Positions 48,014-56,588 of a stretch of DNA of 64,000 nt are shown here, piece after piece. A program made the translations under genes and the position numbers. Each line of letters opens with the position of its first letter. Position 1 is the stretch's first letter. The notes beneath the pieces were generated by a model, which did no database searches, was not told the origin of the DNA, and saw only the letters and a program-made list of their open reading frames with translations. The stretch covers positions 37,766-101,765 of the forward strand of contig JAIOYK010000016.1 of NCBI GenBank assembly GCA_021741145.1, read 5' to 3'. This stretch comes from Rhodospirillum sp. (GTDB lineage Bacteria; Pseudomonadota; Alphaproteobacteria; Rhodospirillales; Rhodospirillaceae).

Positions 48014-49042
48014 ATGTCACGCCCAACGGTCACCGACATAGCAAAAGCGGCGGGCGTCAGTCTCGCCACCGTCGACCGTGTCCTGAACGCCCGCCCCGGT
48101 GTTCGGCGGCAAACGATCCAGCGCGTGAACGAGGCCATCGAACGGATTGGCTATGTCCGTGACGTCACCGCCGCCAACCTCGCCCGCCAGCGCCGGTACC
48201 ATTTCGCCTTCGTCCTGCCCGAGGCCCCGGGAGAATTCGTCCCGCTTCTCCGCAAGGCCCTCGAGGAGGCCGCCGCCAGTTCGATCATCGACCGGACGGA
48301 TTTGACGATCACGAGCGTTCCGCCGAACGACCCCCATGTCATCGTCAAGACGCTCCAACGGCTGCGCGCCGACGGAATCGACGGAGTGGCGATCTTCAGC
48401 CCGGAAACGCCCCGCCTGCGCGACGAAATCGCCCACCTGAAGGAAAGCGGTGTCGCCGTCGTCGCCCTGATCTCCGATCTTCCCAACACCAACCGCGACC
48501 ATTTTATCGGGATCGACAATATCGCGGCGGGCCGCACCGCCGGTGTCCTGATGGGACGCTTCTTGGGAGGAGCCTCAGGCGCGATCCTGGTCCTGACCAG
48601 TTCGATGCAAGGCCGCGCCAACGCGGAACGGCGCCTCGGCTTCGATACGGTCATGGCCCGGCAGTTTCCCGGAATCGAGGTCCTCCCCTCGCTGGAAGGG
48701 CATGACGACCCGGACACGATTCGCAGGGTGGTGTCCAACGCCCTCGACCGGCACGGCGATCTCGCGGGCATCTATTCCCTCGGCACGGGCAACGGGGTGC
48801 TGATCAATCTTCTCAAGGAGCGGGGGCGCCCGGATACCCTCGTGGTGATCGCGCACGAGTTGACCCACAATACCCGCCGCGCCCTTGAGGAGGGCACCCT
48901 GGACGCGGTCATCAATCAAAATGTTGGCCATATCGCCCGCAGCGCCCTCCGGGTCTTGCGCGCCAAGACCGACGACATCGACATCCTGTCGGCGCAGGAA
49001 CATATCCGCATCGAGATCGTCCTGCGGGAAAACCTCTACTGA
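48014..49042 (+). CDS. LacI-family transcriptional regulator
   Basis: A 342-residue regulator. The helix-turn-helix TVTDIAKAAGVSLATVDRVL followed by NARPGV and the hinge helix region TAANLARQRR are at residues 4-55. The periplasmic-binding-like effector domain follows, with FIGIDNIAAGRTAGVLMG and the C-terminal DAVINQNVGHIARSALRVL typical of the family. It lies directly upstream of a sugar/polyol ABC importer, with a perfect palindrome between them, so it most likely represses that operon until the substrate or its phosphorylated product binds. ATG 48014 follows AAGGAAAGCGGG. Confidence 0.92.
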   Translation: MSRPTVTDIAKAAGVSLATVDRVLNARPGVRRQTIQRVNEAIERIGYVRDVTAANLARQRRYHFAFVLPEAPGEFVPLLRKALEEAAASSIIDRTDLTITSVPPNDPHVIVKTLQRLRADGIDGVAIFSPETPRLRDEIAHLKESGVAVVALISDLPNTNRDHFIGIDNIAAGRTAGVLMGRFLGGASGAILVLTSSMQGRANAERRLGFDTVMARQFPGIEVLPSLEGHDDPDTIRRVVSNALDRHGDLAGIYSLGTGNGVLINLLKERGRPDTLVVIAHELTHNTRRALEEGTLDAVINQNVGHIARSALRVLRAKTDDIDILSAQEHIRIEIVLRENLY

Positions 49043-49159
49043 CCTGCCCGATTCCCCAAGCCTCGAACAAAAAGGAGGGTGGGTGAATACCGCCCTTCCA
49101 CGCCAGCCCCTCCCCAACCCCCGGAAATTCCCGCGAAAACGCCTCGTGCTTCATCGTGA

Positions 49160-49188
49160 TTGACATGAGGTACGTACCTCATTAACGT
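49160..49188 (+). promoter_or_regulatory. Promoter with LacI-type operator in its spacer
   Basis: TTGACA (49160-49165) and TAACGT (49183-49188) are separated by 17 bases. The 18-bp perfect palindrome ATGAGGTACGTACCTCAT (49165-49182) fills this spacer; its central CG is typical of LacI-family operators. A repressor bound here would block RNA polymerase directly. The start of the binding-protein gene is 76 bases downstream. The -10 match is only partial (3 of 6). Confidence 0.7.
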
Positions 49189-49241
49189 TTCCAGTGGGTC
49201 GAAGGACCCCAACCGTTTCCGTCGGGTCAAAAGACCCCAAG
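49186..49241 (+). repeat. 28-bp tandem repeat in the 5' leader of the sugar importer operon
   Basis: Two adjacent 28-base units start with CGTTTCC and each carry a small hairpin: GGGTCGAAGGACCC (49196-49209) and GGGTCAAAAGACCC (49224-49237). About 23 of 28 positions agree. They lie between the promoter and the ribosome-binding site, in the untranslated leader. Confidence 0.75.
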
Positions 49242-49263
49242 CATTGAACTGGGAGAAAACACG

Positions 49264-50586
49264 ATGAAATCCATCGGAGCGGCGTCCGTCGCCGCGATGA
49301 CCCTTGCCGTCGCCCTTTCCGGTCCGGCCAGGGCCGACGATCTCACCCTCTGTTGGGCCGCCTGGGATCCGGCGAACGCTCTCGTGGAGCTGTCGAAGGA
49401 CTTCGAGGCCCAATCCGGGAACACCATGCATTTTGAATTCGTGCCCTGGCCGAATTTCGCCGACCGCATGCTCAACGAATTGAATTCGGGCGGAAAACTC
49501 TGCGACCTGATGATTGGCGACAGCCAATGGATCGGTGGCGCGGCGGAGAATGGCCATTACGTCAAACTGAACGATTTCTTCGACGCCGAAGGAATCAAGA
49601 TGGATGATTTTATCGACGCCACCGTCGTCGGCTATTCCGAATGGCCCAAGAACACCCCAAATTACTGGGCACTTCCGGCCTTTGGCGACGTGGTCGGCTG
49701 GACCTATCGCAAGGATTGGTTCGAGCGGCCCGAGCTTCAAGCCGCGTTCAAGGAAAAATACGGCCGTGCCCTGGAGGCGCCGAAAACCTTCGCGGAGTTG
49801 AAGGACATCGGGGAATTCTTTCAGAACCGGGAGATCGACGGCAAGACGGTCTATGGCGCGTCGATCTATACGGAACGGGGCTCCGAGGGCATCACCATGG
49901 GCGCCATGGATGTGCTCTACAGCTTCGGGTTCCAATACCAAAATCCAGAAAAACCCTATGACATGGAAGGGTTCGTCAATTCGCCCGGCGCGGTCGCGGG
50001 CCTGGAATACTACAAGGCCCTCTATGACTGCTGCACGCCCCCCGGCTCCTCCAACGGCTATATGTCCGAGGGGATCGACGCCTTCAAGTCCGGTCAGGTG
50101 GCGATGCAGATGAACTTCGCCTTCACCTGGCCGGGCTTCGAGAACGACGCCATGGTCGGAAACGGCAAGACGGGTTATTTCGTTAATCCGGCGGGTCCGG
50201 ACGGCGCCCAGTTCGCCCAGCTTGGCGGACAGGGGATTTCGGTCGTCTCCTATTCGTCCAAGAAGGACGCCGCCCTGGCCTACATCAAGTGGTTCGCCCA
50301 GCCCGAGGTCCAGGCGAAATGGTGGAAGATGGGGGGATATTCCTGTCTGAAGTCCGTGACCCTCGACCCCAGCTTCCCGTCGAGCCAGCCCTATGCCCAA
50401 ACCTTCCTCGACTCCATGGCCATCGTGAAGGATTTCTGGGCGGAACCGAGCTACGCCACCCTGTTGCAGGACACCCAGCGCCGCTTCCACGATTATGTCA
50501 TCGCTGGCAACGGCACGGCCCAGGACGCGCTTGATGGACTGGTTCACGACTGGACCGAGACCTTCGAGGACGACGGCAAGCTGTAA
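49264..50586 (+). CDS. Sugar/polyol ABC importer binding protein (CUT1 family)
   Basis: A 440-residue extracellular solute-binding protein family 1. Signal peptide MKSIGAASVAAMTLAVALSG ends at PARA before DDLTL. LPAFGDVVGWTYRKDWF, EGIDAFKSGQVAMQMNFAF and YIKWFAQPEVQAKWWKMGGY are family-1 traits. Cys residues at several positions (LCWAAWDP, KLCDLMI, DCCTPP, SCLKSV) suggest disulfides in the periplasm. The ligand is unknown; the dihydroxyacetone kinase at the end of the operon suggests a small ketose, polyol or dihydroxyacetone precursor. ATG follows GGGAGAAAACACG. Confidence 0.9.
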   Translation: MKSIGAASVAAMTLAVALSGPARADDLTLCWAAWDPANALVELSKDFEAQSGNTMHFEFVPWPNFADRMLNELNSGGKLCDLMIGDSQWIGGAAENGHYVKLNDFFDAEGIKMDDFIDATVVGYSEWPKNTPNYWALPAFGDVVGWTYRKDWFERPELQAAFKEKYGRALEAPKTFAELKDIGEFFQNREIDGKTVYGASIYTERGSEGITMGAMDVLYSFGFQYQNPEKPYDMEGFVNSPGAVAGLEYYKALYDCCTPPGSSNGYMSEGIDAFKSGQVAMQMNFAFTWPGFENDAMVGNGKTGYFVNPAGPDGAQFAQLGGQGISVVSYSSKKDAALAYIKWFAQPEVQAKWWKMGGYSCLKSVTLDPSFPSSQPYAQTFLDSMAIVKDFWAEPSYATLLQDTQRRFHDYVIAGNGTAQDALDGLVHDWTETFEDDGKL

Positions 50587-50605
50587 GCCGTTCCCTTTCA
50601 AGTGT

Positions 50606-50636
50606 ACCGGGCGGGATTCTCTTAACCCCGCCCGGT
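50606..50636 (+). promoter_or_regulatory. Stem-loop after the binding-protein gene
   Basis: ACCGGGCGGG (50606-50615) pairs perfectly with CCCGCCCGGT (50627-50636), 11-base loop. No T-run follows. As in the potF-like operon, the hairpin sits between the binding-protein gene and the permease gene and probably stabilises the upstream message or attenuates the downstream part. Confidence 0.65.
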
Positions 50637-50666
50637 GTCCTCCCCTTCTCCAGCGGACATGGGACC

Positions 50667-51632
50667 ATGACGGACAAAACCACCGACCGCACCCCGGCGG
50701 CGGCACGCCTTGGGCGTGAGATCACGACACCTCTTGGGCGGGGGATAAAGGGACTATCGGACCGCGCGGTGGCTTGGATCTTCATCGCTCCGACGATCTT
50801 CCTGCTCCTTGCGGTCAACATCTTCCCCCTCATCTGGACGATCCGTCTCAGCCTCACGAACTACCGGGCCAACCGGACCAACGCCGAGGTGGATTGGGTC
50901 GGACTGCGCAATTACGAACGCATCCTGACCGACCCCGACATCTGGAACTCCATGCAGGCCACCGCCCATTTCCTGGTCTGGACGTTGTCGCTTCAAGTTC
51001 TGATCGGCTTCAGCCTCGCCTATCTGATCAACAAGAAGTTCAAGGGCAACGACCTGTGGACCACTATCATCGTCCTGCCCATGATGTTGAGTCCCGCCGT
51101 GGTCGGCAACTTCTGGACCTTCCTCTATCAGCCACAGATTGGCCTGTTCAATTACGTGGTGGGCTTTCTGTCGGGGGTTGACCCTTCCTCCTTCTCGATG
51201 ATCGGCGATGTCGCCTTGGCGCCCTGGGCCATTGTCATCGTCGACACCTGGATGTGGACACCCTTTGTCATGCTGATTTGTCTCGCCGGACTGCGCTCCA
51301 TCCCGGACTCGATCTACGAGGCGGCGGAATGCGACCGGGCCAGCGCCTGGCGGCAGTTCTGGACGATCACCCTTCCCATGGCCCTGCCCTTCCTGATGCT
51401 GGCCGTGCTGTTTCGCGGCATCGAGAACTTCAAGATGTTCGACCTGGTGGTCCAACTCACCGGCGGCGGTCCCGGCAGTGTGACGGAACTGACCTCCATC
51501 AACCTGAAACGCGAAGCCTTCGAGAAATGGCGCACCGGCTATGCCAGCGCCTATGGGGTGATCCTCTTCGTCACGGTCTTCGGACTCGCCTCCATTTACG
51601 TGAAGGCCCTGAACAAGGTGAAGGAACGATGA
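50667..51632 (+). CDS. Sugar/polyol ABC importer permease 1 (UgpA/MalF-like)
   Basis: A 321-residue permease. After about 30 polar residues, helix 1 is VAWIFIAPTIFLLLAVNIFP, the usual start of CUT1 permeases. The EAA loop is SIYEAAECDRASAWRQFWTI. NLKREAFEKWRTGYASAY near the C-terminus is family-typical. It pairs with the next gene product. ATG 50667 follows the stem-loop by 30 bases; its stop overlaps the next start (ATGA). Confidence 0.9.
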   Translation: MTDKTTDRTPAAARLGREITTPLGRGIKGLSDRAVAWIFIAPTIFLLLAVNIFPLIWTIRLSLTNYRANRTNAEVDWVGLRNYERILTDPDIWNSMQATAHFLVWTLSLQVLIGFSLAYLINKKFKGNDLWTTIIVLPMMLSPAVVGNFWTFLYQPQIGLFNYVVGFLSGVDPSSFSMIGDVALAPWAIVIVDTWMWTPFVMLICLAGLRSIPDSIYEAAECDRASAWRQFWTITLPMALPFLMLAVLFRGIENFKMFDLVVQLTGGGPGSVTELTSINLKREAFEKWRTGYASAYGVILFVTVFGLASIYVKALNKVKER

Positions 51633-52564
51633 GCTTCTCGGTGACCGAACCCACTCGGATTGAAAAATGGGTCGCGGGCGTTTTGGTTGTCGTCTACGCG
51701 GTCGTAACGCTGCTGCCCTTGATCTGGATCATCGGGACGGGCTTCAAGTCGCCCTCCGACGCCATCGCCTATCCGCCAAAGGTGGTCTTCGACCCAACGC
51801 TGGAAGGCTATGTGAACCTGTTCACCAGCCGCGCCCGCCTGACACCGGACGCCCTGGAGGAGTTGGGCCCTCCGGAGACATGGTACGACCGCATCACCCG
51901 CCAATACGACATGGTGATCACCGGACCCAGCCTCTATGGCGAGCGTTTCCTCAACTCGGTCTTCATTGGCTTCGGGTCGACCTTTCTGTCGGTCTTCTTG
52001 GGCACCCTGGCGGCCTATGCCTTCTCGCGCTTCAAGGTGCCGCTCAAGGATGACCTGATGTTCTTCATCCTGTCGACCCGGATGATGCCGCCCATCGCCG
52101 TCGCCATCCCGATCTTCCTGATGTTCCGACAATTGGGCCTGTCGGACACCCACCTGGGCATGATCCTGCTCTATACGGCGGTGAACCTGTCCCTGTCGGT
52201 CTGGCTGTTGAAAGGGTTCATCGACGAGATCCCCGTGGAATACGAAGAAGCGGCCCTGATCGACGGGTACACGCGCTTCCAGGCCTTCTACAAGGTCGTT
52301 CTGCCCCAGGCGACGACGGGCATCGCCTCCACCGCGATTTTCTGCCTGATCTTCGCCTGGAATGAATATGCCTTCGCGGTGCTGCTCACCTCCGGCACGG
52401 CGCAGACGGCCCCCCCCTTCATTCCCACGATCATCGGCGTGGGCAAGGACTGGCCCGCCGTCGCGGCGGGAGCCACGCTCTTCCTTCTGCCGGTCATGGT
52501 CTTCACCATCCTGCTTCGCAAACACCTGTTGCGCGGGATCACATTCGGAGCGGTCCGCAAATGA
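51629..52564 (+). CDS. Sugar/polyol ABC importer permease 2 (UgpE/MalG-like)
   Basis: A 311-residue permease. The first helix is GVLVVVYAVVTLLPLIWIIG, followed by a long periplasmic loop (about residues 40-100) that is larger than in typical MalG-like proteins, then LNSVFIGFGSTFLSVFLGTL. The EAA loop is VEYEEAALIDGYTRFQAFYK. AWNEYAFAVLLTSG is conserved in the family. ATG overlaps the preceding stop, and the next small gene starts in the last codons (ATGA). Confidence 0.9.
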   Translation: MSFSVTEPTRIEKWVAGVLVVVYAVVTLLPLIWIIGTGFKSPSDAIAYPPKVVFDPTLEGYVNLFTSRARLTPDALEELGPPETWYDRITRQYDMVITGPSLYGERFLNSVFIGFGSTFLSVFLGTLAAYAFSRFKVPLKDDLMFFILSTRMMPPIAVAIPIFLMFRQLGLSDTHLGMILLYTAVNLSLSVWLLKGFIDEIPVEYEEAALIDGYTRFQAFYKVVLPQATTGIASTAIFCLIFAWNEYAFAVLLTSGTAQTAPPFIPTIIGVGKDWPAVAAGATLFLLPVMVFTILLRKHLLRGITFGAVRK

Positions 52565-52761
52565 TCTCCTTCCTCGACGGCTTGGGCCGCCTTCGGCGCG
52601 GCCCCTGGGAACTGGTCGCCACGGTCCTGATCGCGCTCGGCGTCGTCATGATGATGCAGCCGTTCCTGCTGGCGGCCTATACCTGGTCCTTCCTTGTGAC
52701 CTTGACCGGCACGGTGATGTTCATCGTCGTCAGCCATTTTCCGGAGGATCCCCGTGGCTGA
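52561..52761 (+). CDS. Small two-helix membrane protein in the sugar importer operon
   Basis: A 66-residue protein. Two hydrophobic segments, LVATVLIALGVVMMMQPFLL and AYTWSFLVTLTGTVMFIVVS, are separated by almost nothing, so it may be a hairpin. I recognise no family. It starts by ATGA overlap with the permease and its stop overlaps the GTG start of the ATPase, so it is embedded in a coupled operon, which argues it is real. Some glycerol/polyol ABC operons (GlpSTPQUV type) also carry a small membrane protein; whether this is equivalent is uncertain. Confidence 0.75.
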   Translation: MISFLDGLGRLRRGPWELVATVLIALGVVMMMQPFLLAAYTWSFLVTLTGTVMFIVVSHFPEDPRG

Positions 52762-53869
52762 AATCGTCATTCGAAATCTGCGCAAGGAGTTCGGGTCCTT
52801 CACCGCCGTGCAAGAGTCCAATTTCACGGTGGCCGACGGTGAGTTCTTCATGCTCCTCGGCCCATCGGGCTGCGGCAAGACCACGACATTGCGCATGATC
52901 GCCGGTCTCGAGCTTCCCACCTCCGGTCAGATCCTGCTCGACGGCGAGGACGTGGCGCGGAAGCGGGCCAGCGCCCGGGATATCGCCTTCGTCTTTCAGA
53001 TGTTCGCCCTCTACCCGCATATGAATGTACGCAAGAACATCGCCTACCCCCTGCTCAGCCAGGGCATGGGCCGCAAGGAGACCCGTCGCAAGGTCGAGGA
53101 GGTCGCCGGAATCCTGGGGATCACCCCCATCCTCGACCGGCCCGTGGGCGGGCTGTCCAGTGGCGACCGGCAGCGCGTCGCCCTGGGCCGCGCCATCGTG
53201 CGGGAGCCGAAGGCCTTCCTCATGGACGAGCCCCTTGGCGCGCTCGACGCCGAATTCCGGGAACACATGGCCGAGGAATTGCGCGCCCTGCACGACCGCA
53301 TGGGGGCGACCACGGTCTATGTCACCCATGATCAATTGGAAGCCATGCAAATGGGAGACAAGATCGTGGTGATGAACCATGGGGTCGTCGAGCAATGGGG
53401 AACGCCCCAGGAAATCTACGACCGCCCCGCCAGCCTGTTCGTGGCCAATTTCATCGGCTCGCCCCCCATGAATTTCCTGCGTTTCGAAGCGACCCTGGAA
53501 CCCGGCGCCACCCGGGCCCACCTGTCCGGTGTCGACATCCCCATCCCCCGCCTCGAAACCGGAGTCAGTGGCCGCCAACTGGTTTTGGGTGTCCGACCGG
53601 AACATGTCCACCTCGGCACCGATGGCCCCTATCGGGGTGAAGTCATCGCCACGGAATACCTGGGGACCACCCAGATCGTCACCCTGACAACGGCCAATGG
53701 CACGATCCGCGTCCGCGCGCCCTCGGGCCAGCCCGTCCGGGTCGGCGAGACCCCCTCCCTGACCTTCAACACCGCCACCCTGTCCCTGTTCGACGCCGGG
53801 TCGGGGCAGGCCATGAAAGTCGATCGCGCCGCGGCCCGCGCGGCCATGAGGGAGCAGGCCCATGGCTGA
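52754..53869 (+). CDS. Sugar/polyol ABC importer ATPase 1
   Basis: A 371-residue ATPase of the MalK/UgpC type. Walker A GPSGCGKTT, Q-loop FQMFALYPHM, Walker B AFLMDEPLGALD and H-loop VTHDQLEAM are intact, and a TOBE/MOP regulatory domain starts near residue 240. The signature reads LSSGDRQRVALGRA instead of LSGGQ, a variant that keeps the essential Ser and second Gly. GTG 52754 is preceded by GGAGG six bases upstream. Two ATPases in the operon suggest a heterodimer. Confidence 0.9.
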   Translation: MAEIVIRNLRKEFGSFTAVQESNFTVADGEFFMLLGPSGCGKTTTLRMIAGLELPTSGQILLDGEDVARKRASARDIAFVFQMFALYPHMNVRKNIAYPLLSQGMGRKETRRKVEEVAGILGITPILDRPVGGLSSGDRQRVALGRAIVREPKAFLMDEPLGALDAEFREHMAEELRALHDRMGATTVYVTHDQLEAMQMGDKIVVMNHGVVEQWGTPQEIYDRPASLFVANFIGSPPMNFLRFEATLEPGATRAHLSGVDIPIPRLETGVSGRQLVLGVRPEHVHLGTDGPYRGEVIATEYLGTTQIVTLTTANGTIRVRAPSGQPVRVGETPSLTFNTATLSLFDAGSGQAMKVDRAAARAAMREQAHG

Positions 53870-54866
53870 GATCGTTCTCTCCGGGCTCGGCAAATCCTTC
53901 GGCGCGACGGTGGCCGTCGAGGACCTGTCCCTGACCATTCCGGACGGCGCCTTCGTCGTCCTTCTCGGACCCACGGGCGCGGGCAAGACCACCACCCTGC
54001 GGCTGATCGCCGGTCTGGAAACCCCCGACCGAGGCCGCGTGGTCATCGGTGGGCGGGAGGTCACGACCCTCACCCCGGCCCAGCGCAATCTGGCGATGGT
54101 CTTTCAACAGTATTCCCTCTATCCCCATATGACGGTGCGCGAGAACCTCGCCTTTCCCCTCAAATCCCCCATGATCAACGCCCCGCCCGAGGAGATCGAG
54201 CGGCGCATCGCGGAGGTCTCCTCCGTCCTGCAGATTGGTCACAAACTCAACAACCGCGCGACCGCCCTGTCGGGTGGAGAGATGCAACGGGTTTCCATTG
54301 GCCGGGCCTTGGTGCGGGAGCCCCACCTGTTCCTGATGGATGAACCCCTCAGCTCCCTGGACGCCAAACTGCGCGCCGACCTGCGGGTGGAGCTGAAACG
54401 CATCCAATCGGACCTGGGCGCGACTTTCCTCTACGTGACCCACGACCAGATCGAAGCCATGACCATGGCCACCCACATCGGGGTCCTCCATGACGGTCGA
54501 CTGGTTCAATTTGGCTCGCCCCGGGACATCTACGCCAACCCGAACAGCCTCTATGTCGCCACCCGCCTTGGCCAGCCCCGCATCAATGTGCTGCCCGCCA
54601 ACCTCTTCGGATCGGCTCCGACGGGCGCGGAGGTGATCGGCTTGCGGCCGGAGCATATCCACCAGGGCGAAGGGCGGGACGCCAGGGTCATCCGGGTGGA
54701 ACACCTGGGGGATCAGACCCGGCTGCATTTGACCCTCGACGGACATCCGGTGGTGACCCTCACCGACGCCCATACCCCCCTCGTGTCCGGCGACACCGTC
54801 GCCATTCGACCTGAAGCCCCCCTGTATTTCGACGCCCAGGGCGCGCGCGTCACTCAAGGAGCCTGA
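53862..54866 (+). CDS. Sugar/polyol ABC importer ATPase 2
   Basis: A 334-residue ATPase. Walker A GPTGAGKTT, Q-loop FQQYSLYPHM, signature LSGGEMQRVSIGRAL, Walker B LFLMDEPLSSLDAKL and H-loop VTHDQIEAM are all canonical. The C-terminal TOBE domain is shorter than in ATPase 1. Together with ATPase 1 it probably forms a heterodimer, as in GlpS/GlpT glycerol importers. The start overlaps the end of ATPase 1 by eight bases; GAGGGAGCAGG is its ribosome-binding site. Confidence 0.9.
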   Translation: MAEIVLSGLGKSFGATVAVEDLSLTIPDGAFVVLLGPTGAGKTTTLRLIAGLETPDRGRVVIGGREVTTLTPAQRNLAMVFQQYSLYPHMTVRENLAFPLKSPMINAPPEEIERRIAEVSSVLQIGHKLNNRATALSGGEMQRVSIGRALVREPHLFLMDEPLSSLDAKLRADLRVELKRIQSDLGATFLYVTHDQIEAMTMATHIGVLHDGRLVQFGSPRDIYANPNSLYVATRLGQPRINVLPANLFGSAPTGAEVIGLRPEHIHQGEGRDARVIRVEHLGDQTRLHLTLDGHPVVTLTDAHTPLVSGDTVAIRPEAPLYFDAQGARVTQGA

Positions 54867-54871
54867 ACACC

Positions 54872-56500
54872 ATGACCCAATTTATTAACGCCAGGGAAGT
54901 CGTCGTCTCCGAAGCGATCGATGGGGTTTTGCGGGGCGCCGGAGGGCGGCTCGCGCGTCTGGACGGCTACCCCCATATCAAGGTCGTTGTCCGGACCGAC
55001 TGGGATAAATCCAAGGTCGCGCTGGTCTCGGGCGGTGGGTCGGGTCACGAACCGGCCCATGTGGGCTTCGTCGGCCAGGGCATGCTGACCGCCGCGGTCT
55101 GCGGCGACATCTTCGCCTCGCCCTCCGTCGACGCCGTTCTCGCCGGGATCCTCGCCGTGACCGGTAAGGCCGGATGCCTGTTGATCGTCAAGAACTACAC
55201 CGGGGACCGCCTGAACTTCGGCCTCGCCGCGGAGCGGGCGCGGACCTTTGGGCTCAACGTCCAAATGGTGGTCGTCGACGATGACGTGGCCCTGCCCGAC
55301 CTACCCCAGGCCCGGGGCGTCGCGGGCACGCTGTTCGTCCACAAGGTCGCCGGAGCCCTCGCCGAGGCGGGCGAGTCCCTGGACGACGTGGCGGCGGCGG
55401 CGCGGGAGGTCATCGCGGGCGCGGTCTCCATCGGCATGTCGCTGGACACCTGCACGATTCCCGGCTCCCCGAAGGAGAATCGCATCCTCCAGGGCCACGC
55501 CGAACTCGGCCTCGGCATCCATGGGGAAGCCGGAGCGGAACAGGTCAGTTTCGAAACGGCTCGGCAGGCCATCGAGATGGTCGTCGGTCGGCTCGCGCCG
55601 GCCATGAAGCCGGGGCCGCACGCGGTCCTGCTCAACAATCTTGGCGGCGCCACCCAACTGGAAATGTCGGTCCTCGCCGAGGAACTGGCGAAATCGGCCA
55701 TCGCCGACCAACTGCGCTGGATCATCGGCCCCGCGGCGATGATGACCTCGCTGGACATGCAGGGGTTCTCGGTCTCGCTGATCCCGGTGAGCGAGGAGGC
55801 CGAGCGCGCCCTGTTGGCGCCCGCGGCGCCCACGGCCTGGCCGGGGGTGGCGCCCTTCGGCGCGGTCGAGGTTTTACCCCTGCCCGACGGCCTGACCCCG
55901 ATCCAGCCCATGCCCTCGGAAAATCCCGCGCGGCGGACCTTGATCGCGCGCTGCTGCGACATCCTGATTGACGCCGAACGGGCCCTCAACGGTCTCGACG
56001 CCAAGTCCGGCGACGGCGATACCGGCACGACCCTGGCGACCGCGGCCAAGGACCTGAAACAGGCCTTGGACCGTCTGCCCCTGGCCGACACCACCCAGCT
56101 TTACCGCGCCATTGGCATGGAGTTGTCGCAAACCATGGGGGGATCCTCGGGGGTACTGCTCGCCATCTTCTTCGCCGCCGCGGGCGATGCCTCGGCGAGC
56201 GGACAGACCTGGATCGAAAGCCTTTCCGCGGGGCTGGACCGAATCCAGCAGGTCGGGGGCGCCCGTCCCGGGGACCGGACCATGATCGATGCCCTGGCCC
56301 CCGCGCTCACCCACCTCGGAACCGGCTTCGCCACCGCGGCGACCGCGGCCCGCGCCGGGGCCGACCTCACCGCGACCATCGGGCGGGCGAAGGCGGGCCG
56401 GGCAAGCTACGTGTCGGAAGACAAGATCCTCGGCCACAACGACCCCGGCGCGGAAGCGGTCGCGCGCCTGTTCGAGAAGTTGCGCGACGCGTGTCAGTAG
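54872..56500 (+). CDS. Dihydroxyacetone kinase, fused DhaK-DhaL
   Basis: A 542-residue single-chain kinase. Residues 1 to about 330 are the DhaK domain, with GGGSGHEPAHVGFVGQGML (residues 54-72) and the covalent substrate His217 in LGLGIHGEAG. The DhaL domain follows, with the metal-binding LDAKSGDGDTGTT near residue 375 and MGGSSGVLLAIFF. The fused form uses ATP rather than the phosphotransferase system. Related proteins also act on erythrulose. It phosphorylates a ketose in the cytoplasm and ends the operon; the substrate is inferred from family and context. AAGGAG precedes the ATG at 54872. Confidence 0.93.
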   Translation: MTQFINAREVVVSEAIDGVLRGAGGRLARLDGYPHIKVVVRTDWDKSKVALVSGGGSGHEPAHVGFVGQGMLTAAVCGDIFASPSVDAVLAGILAVTGKAGCLLIVKNYTGDRLNFGLAAERARTFGLNVQMVVVDDDVALPDLPQARGVAGTLFVHKVAGALAEAGESLDDVAAAAREVIAGAVSIGMSLDTCTIPGSPKENRILQGHAELGLGIHGEAGAEQVSFETARQAIEMVVGRLAPAMKPGPHAVLLNNLGGATQLEMSVLAEELAKSAIADQLRWIIGPAAMMTSLDMQGFSVSLIPVSEEAERALLAPAAPTAWPGVAPFGAVEVLPLPDGLTPIQPMPSENPARRTLIARCCDILIDAERALNGLDAKSGDGDTGTTLATAAKDLKQALDRLPLADTTQLYRAIGMELSQTMGGSSGVLLAIFFAAAGDASASGQTWIESLSAGLDRIQQVGGARPGDRTMIDALAPALTHLGTGFATAATAARAGADLTATIGRAKAGRASYVSEDKILGHNDPGAEAVARLFEKLRDACQ

Positions 56501-56528
56501 GACAGAGCGTCCCCCTTCTCATCAATGG

Positions 56529-56562
56529 AAAGGCCGCCATCCCGAGGGACGGCGGCCTTTTT
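56529..56562. terminator. Bidirectional intrinsic terminator
   Basis: AAAGGCCGCC (56529-56538) and GGCGGCCTTT (56551-56560) form a perfect 10-bp stem, with CCC/GGG able to pair inside the loop. TT follows to make a T5 run on the plus strand, and the mirrored A-run serves the minus strand. It lies between the dihydroxyacetone kinase gene and the convergent binding-protein gene. Confidence 0.9.
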
Positions 56563-56588
56563 CATGGGTCATGCGATAGGGAAGGCGA

